From positions 1 to 7,297 of the forward strand of contig CAMIWY010000066.1 of NCBI GenBank assembly GCA_946402595.1: a stretch of DNA of 7,297 bases, in the 5' to 3' direction. The translations under genes were made by a program, and so were the position numbers. The notes under the pieces are model-generated. The model ran no database searches and was not told where the DNA came from. It was given only the letters and a program-made list of their open reading frames with translations. Position 1 is the first letter of the stretch; every line of letters starts with the position of its first letter. Shown here in pieces: positions 1 through 4,919 of this stretch. This DNA is from an uncultured Clostridia bacterium. Lineage in GTDB: Bacteria; Bacillota; Clostridia; Peptostreptococcales; Anaerovoracaceae.

Positions 1-184
1 CAGGTCTGATGTACTGAACAGGAGCTGCTCTGTGAAGACCGAGGCCGCCTGCTGTATCACGCAGGAAGCATGCGATACAGAATCCCATGTTCTTCGGATT
101 TCCGAGGAACGCAAGACCTGCTGCGATCACGCCGATAATAAGGCCGGCGATGATGATCATCAGCTTATCATTTTTCTTTTCCAT
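1..184 (-). CDS. yedE: YedE-family putative selenium/sulfur transporter, N-terminal part
   Basis: Only the first 61 codons are present; the gene runs off the left edge. The ATG (184-182) has a GGAGGT ribosome site at 192-197, seven bases upstream. The protein opens with a short charged stretch and a first membrane helix at about residues 8-28. A conserved-looking block follows: GNPKNMGFCIACFLRD (residues 28-43), with cysteines 36 and 39, then GLHRAAPVQYIRP. I recognise this start as that of the YedE/YeeE-type membrane proteins often linked with selenium metabolism or import of sulfur compounds such as thiosulfate. In that family, conserved cysteines are thought to handle the chalcogen substrate. 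Which substrate this copy moves cannot be told from the fragment. Partner genes (for example a TusA/SirA-like protein) would lie beyond the edge. The family call is fairly secure; the selenium role is an inference from annotation habit. Confidence 0.82.
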   Translation of the reverse strand, partial: MEKKNDKLMIIIAGLIIGVIAAGLAFLGNPKNMGFCIACFLRDTAGGLGLHRAAPVQYIRP

Positions 185-191
185 TTTTAAT

Positions 192-197
192 ACCTCC
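192..197 (-). promoter_or_regulatory. Ribosome binding site of yedE
   Basis: A GGAGGT box on the minus strand lies seven bases before the ATG at 184. It fixes the start of the partial transporter gene. Confidence 0.8.
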
Positions 198-224
198 AAA
201 AAATAACCTTTTCCATATGTTTTA

Positions 225-245
225 TTTTGTTGTCACGCAACAAAA
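225..245. repeat. Perfect 8-bp inverted repeat in the yedE leader
   Basis: TTTTGTTG (225-232) and CAACAAAA (238-245) are perfect inverted copies around a 5-base spacer. The element lies just downstream of the predicted start of transcription and about 40 bases before the yedE ATG. It could be a repressor operator or a leader hairpin. No T-run of terminator quality follows it on the minus strand. Confidence 0.6.
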
Positions 246-257
246 CACCTCACTCTG

Positions 258-286
258 ATTAAACTCCCGTTCTGCCGGCAAAACAA
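258..286 (-). promoter_or_regulatory. Candidate sigma-A promoter of yedE
   Basis: On the minus strand, TTGTTT (286-281) and TTTAAT (263-258) are 17 bases apart. The -10 box matches the consensus at five of six positions; the -35 box matches only in its TTG. Transcription would begin near 251, giving a leader of about 67 nt. The site lies between the upstream gene's terminator and the yedE start, where a promoter is expected. No other good candidate was seen. Confidence 0.45.
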
Positions 287-335
287 ATAATAAGGAACTA
301 TTTACCCTTTGTTCATTATCAGTATTTTCAATGCG

Positions 336-370
336 ACAAAAGGGCGAGACAGGTTTTTCCCGTCTCGCCC
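336..370 (-). terminator. Intrinsic terminator after the AIM24 gene
   Basis: The minus strand reads a perfect 9-bp GC-rich stem, GGGCGAGAC (370-362) with GTCTCGCCC (350-342). The loop is 11 bases and the tail is TTTTGTC. The plus strand has no T-run after the stem, so the terminator points leftwards. It lies about 80 bases after the AIM24 stop codon and separates that unit from yedE. Confidence 0.88.
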
Positions 371-384
371 CTATTAATATCTTA

Positions 385-438
385 CCTGTTCCCTGTTCTG
401 CTGCAGAAAGACATTCACTTACCCTTCCGCTGAACAGG
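385..438 (-). repeat. Tandem 7-mer plus inverted copy in the AIM24 3' untranslated region
   Basis: CCTGTTC occurs twice head to tail (385-391 and 392-398). Its inverted copy GAACAGG lies at 432-438. In the minus-strand transcript either copy could pair with the single partner, giving two competing 7-bp stems upstream of the terminator. No function is known. Confidence 0.5.
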
Positions 439-449
439 ACCCTGCTGTA

Positions 450-1124
450 CTAGTTGCTTGGATGTGGCATGTAAGCATACAGGTTCATTGCCAGTGCGTT
501 GATCGGCATTGTCTGCAGCCACACTTTGCCGGGCCCGGTGACTATAGTATTGAACAGACCTTCGCCGCCGAGCACCACATTGGTGAATCCCTTTACAGTC
601 TGAATGTCCATTGTGCAGGTAGGCTCCATAGCAGCGACGAATCCGCTGTCGATCACCAGCTGTTCTCCAGGTCCGAGAACTCTTTCCTGAACAGCGCCAT
701 CGATCTCGAGCCATGCATATCCGCTGCCTGAGTACTGCTGCATCAGGAATCCTTCTCCGCCGAAGAATCCTGTCGCTGCTTTGCGCTGGAGATAGATGTC
801 CATGTTCACGCCCTCAGTGGCTGCGAGGAACGAAGTTTTCTGTGCGATTATAGGTGTCTCACTGATGTTGAAGCACAGGATGTCTCCGGGCGAATGTTTT
901 GCAAGTGTCAGCTCACCCGCGCTGTCTGCGTGATAGTGGTTCAGAGCCAGAGATTCTCCTATGATGGCTTTCTTGAACATCCCGCCGAGTCCGCCGGTCT
1001 TTGTCTCCATGCGGATGCCGGGCGACATCCATGCCATAGCACCGCTCTGGCACTTGATAGCTTCACCCTGCTCCATCCTGAGAGTCAGAACTGTAAACGG
1101 CTGATTCTTGATCTCGTATTTCAT
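450..1124 (-). CDS. AIM24 / TIGR00266 family protein
   Basis: This complete 224-residue protein has an ATG at 1124, preceded by a strong AAGGAGGG site (1131-1139). I recognise the AIM24 (TIGR00266) family from the opening MKYEIKNQPFTVLTLRMEQG, the GAMAWMSPGIRMET block (28-41), and glycine-rich turns such as FFGGEGFLMQQYSGSG (119-134). A late VVLGGEGLFNTIVTGPGKVWLQT block (183-205) also fits. The family folds as a repeated beta-sandwich. It is named after a yeast mitochondrial protein, but its bacterial role is not established. No signal peptide or membrane helix is seen, so the protein is probably cytosolic. The length is usual for the family and nothing is broken. It follows the unrecognised membrane protein gene by 71 bases on the same strand. 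There is no convincing terminator or promoter between them, so co-transcription is likely. A clear terminator follows. Confidence 0.9.
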   Translation of the reverse strand: MKYEIKNQPFTVLTLRMEQGEAIKCQSGAMAWMSPGIRMETKTGGLGGMFKKAIIGESLALNHYHADSAGELTLAKHSPGDILCFNISETPIIAQKTSFLAATEGVNMDIYLQRKAATGFFGGEGFLMQQYSGSGYAWLEIDGAVQERVLGPGEQLVIDSGFVAAMEPTCTMDIQTVKGFTNVVLGGEGLFNTIVTGPGKVWLQTMPINALAMNLYAYMPHPSN

Positions 1125-1130
1125 TCAGTT

Positions 1131-1139
1131 TCCCTCCTT
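1131..1139 (-). promoter_or_regulatory. Ribosome binding site of the AIM24 gene
   Basis: The minus strand reads AAGGAGGGA, six bases before the ATG at 1124. This near-perfect anti-16S match settles the start. Confidence 0.8.
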
Positions 1140-1195
1140 ACTTATATATGCAAAACGACTTTTTCAGTCAGTTACGTCTGCGTTCATATCAGCAA

Positions 1196-1936
1196 TCACG
1201 CCGCTGCAGGCGGCAGTCCTTTTATATTCAGCTTATCCAGCAGCTTCCCGGTCCTCTTTGCGAGGATACCAATGACCGTTCCGCCCAGCACCAGCTTGAC
1301 CAGCGCCGCCGCAAGCGGATACTGGTGCCAGTACATCGGAGCAACTGCGTCTATGCCCGAAAGCAGCAGAGCGAGACATCCGAGTATGAGTACGTTCCTC
1401 TTGCTCAGTATCTTTCTCAGCGGAAGATCCGGGAACAGCATCTTCGCAGTCGCTGCGAACAGTCCCGTAAGGATCGCGAACCCGAATGCGAACGAAGCAA
1501 TGAATGCAGCCAGCGGCGAAGCGAACAGTGTATTCCACAGGAAGGAAATCACTGTCATTATCGCCGTCCCGAGAGCCCACAGCGGTGTTATGATCAGGAT
1601 CCTTACAGACTGCGGCAGCTGCATGACAGCCTGGCGGAACCTTGCGACAGCTCCGGTTTTGACACCCTTCTGCTCATCTGCATCACCGTCGTCATCATCA
1701 TCTACAGGCGCATTGACGAATTCGTCAGCATCCAGGACTATAGGGGCCGGCCTGTAATTAGCCGCCTCCTGGTCCTCTATGATATCCGCCGGACCCGAGA
1801 AAGTGCTTCCCACGATAAGAGACGCCAGCACGGCAGCAGTAGTAAGGCCCTTCAGTGCCGTTTTGCGCACCTTCATCAGCTCTCCAGAATGACCATCTGT
1901 GGACCCTCTTGTAACGCGAGGATGTTTACGTGACAT
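1196..1936 (-). CDS. Unrecognised multi-pass membrane protein with acidic linker
   Basis: I do not recognise this 246-residue protein. Residues 21-48 (Met-Lys-Val-Arg-Lys, then a hydrophobic run) look like a signal sequence or membrane anchor. A proline- and acid-rich linker follows, with five consecutive aspartates (79-83) inside a very acidic stretch at 69-88. Four likely membrane helices come next, at about 110-133, 140-163, 181-197 and 206-226, then a short basic tail. The acidic part would lie on one face of the membrane. The ATG at 1936 has an AAGGAGGAAAG site (1942-1951). A second ATG at 1876 (residue 21) has its own GGAG five bases upstream and would start exactly at the signal-like segment, so the true start is uncertain. 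An extended -10 promoter lies upstream and AIM24 follows 71 bases downstream. Long antisense open frames overlap it, but the ribosome site, promoter and membrane-protein composition favour this strand. Confidence 0.72.
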   Translation of the reverse strand: MSRKHPRVTRGSTDGHSGELMKVRKTALKGLTTAAVLASLIVGSTFSGPADIIEDQEAANYRPAPIVLDADEFVNAPVDDDDDGDADEQKGVKTGAVARFRQAVMQLPQSVRILIITPLWALGTAIMTVISFLWNTLFASPLAAFIASFAFGFAILTGLFAATAKMLFPDLPLRKILSKRNVLILGCLALLLSGIDAVAPMYWHQYPLAAALVKLVLGGTVIGILAKRTGKLLDKLNIKGLPPAAA

Positions 1937-1941
1937 TCTTC

Positions 1942-1951
1942 TTTCCTCCTT
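1942..1951 (-). promoter_or_regulatory. Ribosome binding site supporting the longer start
   Basis: AAGGAGGAAA on the minus strand lies five to six bases before the ATG at 1936. It is stronger than the internal GGAG before the ATG at 1876, so the longer start is preferred. Confidence 0.7.
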
Positions 1952-1981
1952 ACCTCAAAGTCCCCTTATTCATACATCAAA

Positions 1982-1990
1982 ATTATACCA
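1982..1990 (-). promoter_or_regulatory. Extended -10 promoter of the membrane-protein/AIM24 unit
   Basis: The minus strand reads TGG followed by TATAAT (1987-1982), a perfect -10 box with the TGn extension. No good -35 box is visible at 17 bases, which is normal for extended -10 promoters. Transcription would begin near 1975, giving a leader of about 39 nt. Confidence 0.65.
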
Positions 1991-2009
1991 CAACAGCGCC
2001 TGCTATCTG

Positions 2010-2018
2010 TGCTATAAT
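2010..2018 (+). promoter_or_regulatory. Extended -10 promoter of the TSUP exporter gene
   Basis: The plus strand reads TGC followed by TATAAT (2013-2018), again a perfect -10 box with the TGn extension and only a poor -35 region. Transcription would begin near 2025, giving a leader of about 85 nt that contains two hairpins. The -10 box is 25 bases from the opposing one on the minus strand. Confidence 0.65.
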
Positions 2019-2027
2019 AATTCAGTC

Positions 2028-2050
2028 GCGGGAATCCGCTGATTTCCCGC
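2028..2050 (+). repeat. Hairpin at the 5' end of the TSUP leader
   Basis: GCGGGAA (2028-2034) pairs perfectly with TTCCCGC (2044-2050) around a 9-base loop. It would sit within the first few nucleotides of the transcript. No T-run follows, so it is not a terminator. It may protect the 5' end of the mRNA or be a protein site. Confidence 0.55.
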
Positions 2051-2074
2051 AGAATAATGTAAATAAAAGATTCA

Positions 2075-2093
2075 TATCAGACAACATCTGATA
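2075..2093 (+). promoter_or_regulatory. Perfect dyad just before the TSUP ribosome site
   Basis: TATCAGA (2075-2081) and TCTGATA (2087-2093) are perfect inverted copies around CAACA. The dyad ends three bases before the GGAGG box (2097-2101). It contains the T-N11-A pattern seen in LysR-type operators. It could also act as an RNA hairpin beside the ribosome site. Confidence 0.5.
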
Positions 2094-2096
2094 CAT

Positions 2097-2102
2097 GGAG
2101 GT
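2097..2102 (+). promoter_or_regulatory. Ribosome binding site that decides the TSUP start
   Basis: GGAGGT lies seven bases before the ATG at 2110. An in-frame ATG at 2095 overlaps this box and has no site of its own, so 2110 is the likely start. Confidence 0.85.
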
Positions 2103-2109
2103 TAAATAT

Positions 2110-3015
2110 ATGGCAACGATCCTTAAAGTACTTGCAGCATTAGGCGCGGTCCTCAATCTGTTCCTGCTGATCAGGAAGATCCCGCAGATGCGCGCTGATG
2201 AAGACGGAGCGGAGAAGTGGAATGAGAGCAGGAAGTATGCTCCATACAACACCATAGTCGGTGTTGCCGCCAACTTTCTCGACGTATTCGGCATAGGTGC
2301 CTTCGCGACAACATCTGCAGCTTTCAAGCTGGGAAAATCCGTCAAGGACGGAGATATCGCAGGAACGATGATCGCAGGTGACACTGTACCGATGTGCCTT
2401 GAGGCTTTCCTCTTCGCAAAGCTCGCCGGTGTTGACGGACTTACGCTCGGCGTACTCATCGTCGCAGCAGTCGCAGGTTCGCTGATCGGTTCGTCTCTCA
2501 TCACCAAGCTCAACATCCAGGGAATGAGACTGATGCTCGGCATAGGAATGATGATCCTCGGCGTCATGATGGCTCTGAGAGTTTTCGCCGTAGGTCCATT
2601 CGGACTCATCGGTGACGGCACTGCTCTTCCGGCCGGCAAGCTCATCATCGCAGCTGTAGTGATGTTCTTCCTGGGCATACTCATGAACATCGGCGTAGGC
2701 CTTTATGCTCCGTGCATGGCTCTCTGCTGCGGACTCGGAATGAGCGTTACTGCAACACTTCCGGTAGTAATGGGAGCTTCCGCACTTCTCATGGCATACG
2801 GTAACGGACCTCAGTTCATAAGAGCAGGCAAGTTCGATCCGCTCGCAGTCATCACACAGATCGTCGGCGGCGCGGCAGGCGTCCTCATCGCATACTTCTT
2901 CGTGAAGACACTCGATGTAAAATACATCACCATGGTCATCGCCGCAGTAGTCCTCGTGACAGGCTTCATGTTCTTCAGAGACTACAGCAACGGCAAGCCA
3001 AAGCGCAGAGCATAG
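2110..3015 (+). CDS. TauE/SafE (TSUP) family sulfite/organosulfur exporter
   Basis: This complete 301-residue integral membrane protein has about eight hydrophobic segments (roughly 1-21, 47-72, 111-131, 137-158, 177-200, 213-230, 244-266, 271-289). The block NFLDVFGIGAFATTSA (55-70) matches the conserved NFxDxxGIGSFATT region of TSUP carriers. A second hydrophobic half, carrying the GLYAPCMALCCGLGM block (197-211), fits the two-repeat fold. Family members move sulfite, sulfoacetate, thiosulfate or other small sulfur-containing anions. The substrate here is unknown. Cysteines 96, 202, 206 and 207 lie in or near helices and could matter for a sulfur substrate. The gene stands alone on the plus strand with its own promoter and a terminator after the stop. 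The first loop (residues 22-46) is hydrophilic and charged. Start choice rests on the GGAGGT box. The family call is strong; the exact substrate is not supported. Confidence 0.9.
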   Translation: MATILKVLAALGAVLNLFLLIRKIPQMRADEDGAEKWNESRKYAPYNTIVGVAANFLDVFGIGAFATTSAAFKLGKSVKDGDIAGTMIAGDTVPMCLEAFLFAKLAGVDGLTLGVLIVAAVAGSLIGSSLITKLNIQGMRLMLGIGMMILGVMMALRVFAVGPFGLIGDGTALPAGKLIIAAVVMFFLGILMNIGVGLYAPCMALCCGLGMSVTATLPVVMGASALLMAYGNGPQFIRAGKFDPLAVITQIVGGAAGVLIAYFFVKTLDVKYITMVIAAVVLVTGFMFFRDYSNGKPKRRA

Positions 3016-3044
3016 ATTCTGCCGTCAATTACAGACAACAAAAC

Positions 3045-3079
3045 AGGCAGCAGCTGTCCTTACAGCCGCTGCCTTATTC
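3045..3079. terminator. Terminator between convergent genes, possibly bidirectional
   Basis: GGCAGC (3046-3051) pairs with GCTGCC (3068-3073), and GCTG (3053-3056) with CAGC (3063-3066), with one A/C mismatch and a 6-base loop. The plus strand continues TTATTCATTTG. The minus strand continues TGTTTTGTTG. The hairpin lies between the TSUP stop (3015) and the stop of the converging minus-strand gene (3088), so it can end both transcripts. Confidence 0.8.
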
Positions 3080-3087
3080 ATTTGATT

Positions 3088-3612
3088 TCAGTTCTTCCTC
3101 TTTTTCTTTTCCTTTTTTTTCTTCCGGCCTCTGCCGCTTCTCTTCGCAGCCCTGCTTCCGAACTCGCTCGCAGTCCTCTCGAAGACCGCTGAGTAATACG
3201 ACTTTCCTGTCTTTTTCCTCTTACGGTCAAAATACGGGAGTCTGTTCCATGCGAAAGACGGTATCCCTACGAGAAGCAGATACACAGGTCCGAGCAGAAG
3301 CGACTGGATGGTATGTCCGTATTCGTGCTCAAGAAGAAAGCCGCTTACCTTCACAGGTTCTTCAGGACGAGCCTGTTTTGCTGCGTCACCGGCCTTTCTG
3401 TTCTGACGGTGTCTCTCTGCAGGTACGAAAATGAACTTGCCGAGAGAGACTCCGCTGTCCCTGTCCCAGGCTGTGACCTTCGCCCCGTTGTAGTCGAAAT
3501 GCGGGTCCTTTCTGTGCCTGAGGTACAGTCCTGCTCCGGCAAGTGTCTGCGGAAGGCCCCAGGTCCACTGGGCTGCTGTATACAGTGATTTTTTCAGTCT
3601 TTTTTTATTCAT
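3088..3612 (-). CDS. Small HExxH-motif protein with lysine-rich tail
   Basis: This is a 174-residue protein, taken from the ATG at 3612. That ATG overlaps the stop of mscS by one base (TAATG), so translation is probably coupled. A longer frame back to 3726 would lie inside mscS and is unlikely. Residues 96-100 are HEYGH, a zinc-protease HExxH motif, in the context LLEHEYGHTIQS, followed by a hydrophobic helix (about 105-119) ending VGIPSF. Later glutamates (145, 150) could be a third ligand. I recall similar HEYGHTxQS...VGIPS segments in uncharacterised proteins and domains, some of them toxin-linked. Whether this one is a peptidase is not known. The tail (158-174) is almost all Lys/Arg and includes an A8 run in the DNA. 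No signal peptide is seen. It is the last gene of a four-gene operon. The gene itself is convincing; its function is not. Confidence 0.75.
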   Translation of the reverse strand: MNKKRLKKSLYTAAQWTWGLPQTLAGAGLYLRHRKDPHFDYNGAKVTAWDRDSGVSLGKFIFVPAERHRQNRKAGDAAKQARPEEPVKVSGFLLEHEYGHTIQSLLLGPVYLLLVGIPSFAWNRLPYFDRKRKKTGKSYYSAVFERTASEFGSRAAKRSGRGRKKKKEKKKRKN

Positions 3613-4439
3613 TATCCGACTTTGACCGGTGTCGATGGTCCGGAGATCTCTGCAGCGCCGAGTGCTGTCGGGATCTCTCTCATGAGTTCGAAGTATACAT
3701 CCCAGTAATCGGATGATTTGCACCATACACGTACTGTGTATGCAAGGCCGCCAGGGATCCCTTCAAGAGGCTCTACCTGCGGTGCAGGATCTGCCATTGC
3801 CTTGTCGGTATCTACGATAACGCCCATGATGGTGGAACGCACCTTCTGAACAGGCTCGGAACCGGCAACATTGAATGCCAGATCGACTCTTCTGAGCTCT
3901 TCCGAACTGCAGTTGGAGATATTGGAATTCATCAGTGTTCCGTTAGGTATGGATACTTCCTTGTTATCTACAGTATTGATAACGGTGTAGAAAGTGGAAA
4001 TGCTCTTGACCACGCCTTCCTCTCCGCCGGCAATGATAAAGTCGCCTACGTTGAAAGGTCTGAACACAAGGAGCATGATGCCTCCTGCAAGGTTGGCCAG
4101 TGAGCCCTGCAGAGCCATGCCTACAGCAACACCTGCTGATGCCAGCACCGTGATGACGGATGCCATCGGAACGCCGAGCTCGCTGATGATGGCAACTACC
4201 AGCACCACATACAGCACAGCTTTGATGATATTCCTTATATAGCTCTTGGCAGTGTCATCCAGCTTGCTTACGGAGTGCATCTTATCGACCATCTTCATGA
4301 GCTTGCCGATGATGAACTTTCCGATTATGTAGATCAGGATCGCTATAAGGATCTTGACCCCTGCCGTTATGCAGAGCTCGACGAGCTTGTCAAGTACTGC
4401 ATCCATTCTGCTCACCTGAGCAGCTAATTCATTATTCAT
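3612..4439 (-). CDS. mscS: Small-conductance mechanosensitive channel, MscS family
   Basis: This 275-residue protein has the size and shape of the classic MscS channel, which opens under membrane tension to release solutes on osmotic downshock. Likely helices are TM1 at about 22-44, TM2 at 70-88 and the pore helix TM3 at 93-127. TM3 carries AGVAVGMALQGSLANLAGG, the glycine/alanine pattern used for helix packing. RPFNVGDFI (127-135) follows and leads to the beta domain, with VSIPNGTLMNSNISN at 162-176 (the IPNG block). A mixed alpha/beta C-terminal domain completes it. The ATG at 4439 is five bases after the tagD stop, with AGAGG about eight bases upstream inside the end of tagD. The gene overlaps the next one by one base. 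Nothing is truncated. The family is secure; paralogue-level assignment is not. Confidence 0.93.
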   Translation of the reverse strand: MNNELAAQVSRMDAVLDKLVELCITAGVKILIAILIYIIGKFIIGKLMKMVDKMHSVSKLDDTAKSYIRNIIKAVLYVVLVVAIISELGVPMASVITVLASAGVAVGMALQGSLANLAGGIMLLVFRPFNVGDFIIAGGEEGVVKSISTFYTVINTVDNKEVSIPNGTLMNSNISNCSSEELRRVDLAFNVAGSEPVQKVRSTIMGVIVDTDKAMADPAPQVEPLEGIPGGLAYTVRVWCKSSDYWDVYFELMREIPTALGAAEISGPSTPVKVG

Positions 4440-4444
4440 TCAGT

Positions 4445-4909
4445 TTACCTCTTTCCCTTTCCCGGATCCGTGTTGATCTCGTCATGCGATGTCTTGGACT
4501 CCCCGTCCACCGCATTGGCGTCATACAGATCCTTCTTGATCTGACTGCTGCTGATCTCAGGTGTTCTCGGAAGATATACGACCTCTACGCCTTCATCCTT
4601 GAGGAAATCGAATTTGCCTTCCCAGTCATCACCGATAACGAAGGTATCGATGTGATACTCGTGCATGTCAGTCCTCTTCTGATCCCAGCTCTCCTCCGGA
4701 ATTACCAGGTCGACATATCTGATCGACTCTACAAGCGCCTTGCGCTGCTCATAGGAAAAATAGCACTTCTTGCGCTTTTCGTCCCAGTTGAACTCATCAG
4801 TCGAAATGGCAACGATAAGATAGTCGCCGAGCGCCTTGGCTCTCTTGAGCAGATTGATGTGCCCGTAGTGGAGCAGGTCATATGTTCCGTATGTTATTAC
4901 TCTCTTCAT
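4445..4909 (-). CDS. tagD: Glycerol-3-phosphate cytidylyltransferase
   Basis: This 154-residue nucleotidyltransferase makes CDP-glycerol from CTP and glycerol 3-phosphate, the activated precursor for poly(glycerol phosphate) teichoic acids. It begins MKRVITYGTYDLLHYGH, with the catalytic HxGH motif at 14-17. It keeps STDEFN (36-41), SIRYVDLVIPEESWDQK (62-78) and GDDWEGKFDFL (93-103). It also keeps the RTPEISSSQI signature at 115-124, the family's RTxxISTT-like motif. It is close to Bacillus TagD, which as I recall is about 129 residues. About 25 extra hydrophilic C-terminal residues here are rich in Asp, Ser and Lys. The ribosome site GGGAG (4916-4920) overlaps the stop of the EFR1 gene, ten bases away, so the two are co-transcribed. 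No other teichoic acid genes are in view. Its cell role could therefore be teichoic acid or another CDP-glycerol-using pathway. Confidence 0.93.
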   Translation of the reverse strand: MKRVITYGTYDLLHYGHINLLKRAKALGDYLIVAISTDEFNWDEKRKKCYFSYEQRKALVESIRYVDLVIPEESWDQKRTDMHEYHIDTFVIGDDWEGKFDFLKDEGVEVVYLPRTPEISSSQIKKDLYDANAVDGESKTSHDEINTDPGKGKR

Positions 4910-4919
4910 CCTTTTCTCC

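Noticed and set aside
1145..1172. Promoter-like CTGACT-17-TATATA and a weak hairpin before the AIM24 gene
   Set aside because: Transcription from there would begin inside the ribosome site, leaving almost no leader. The hairpin has only a 4-bp stem, so neither promoter nor terminator is convincing.
894..1757. Long plus-strand open frame of 287 codons
   Set aside because: It lies antisense to the AIM24 and membrane-protein genes, has no ribosome site, and its Ser/Ala-rich translation looks like no known family. It is best read as a shadow of the minus-strand genes.
1148..1933. Plus-strand open frame of 261 codons
   Set aside because: It mirrors almost the whole minus-strand membrane-protein gene. 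Its Arg/Gln/Ser-rich composition is typical of antisense translation and there is no ribosome site.
2095..2109. ATG at 2095 as start of the TSUP exporter
   Set aside because: This codon overlaps the GGAGG box. The ATG at 2110 has that box at the right distance.
2022..2690. Minus-strand open frame of 222 codons opposite the TSUP gene
   Set aside because: The plus-strand frame has a clear family match, ribosome site and promoter. The minus frame is Met/Ser/Pro-rich, with no signals.
3613..3726. 38-codon N-terminal extension of the HEYGH protein
   Set aside because: It would be read inside mscS from an ATG with no ribosome site. The one-base stop/start overlap at 3612 is a more natural, coupled start.
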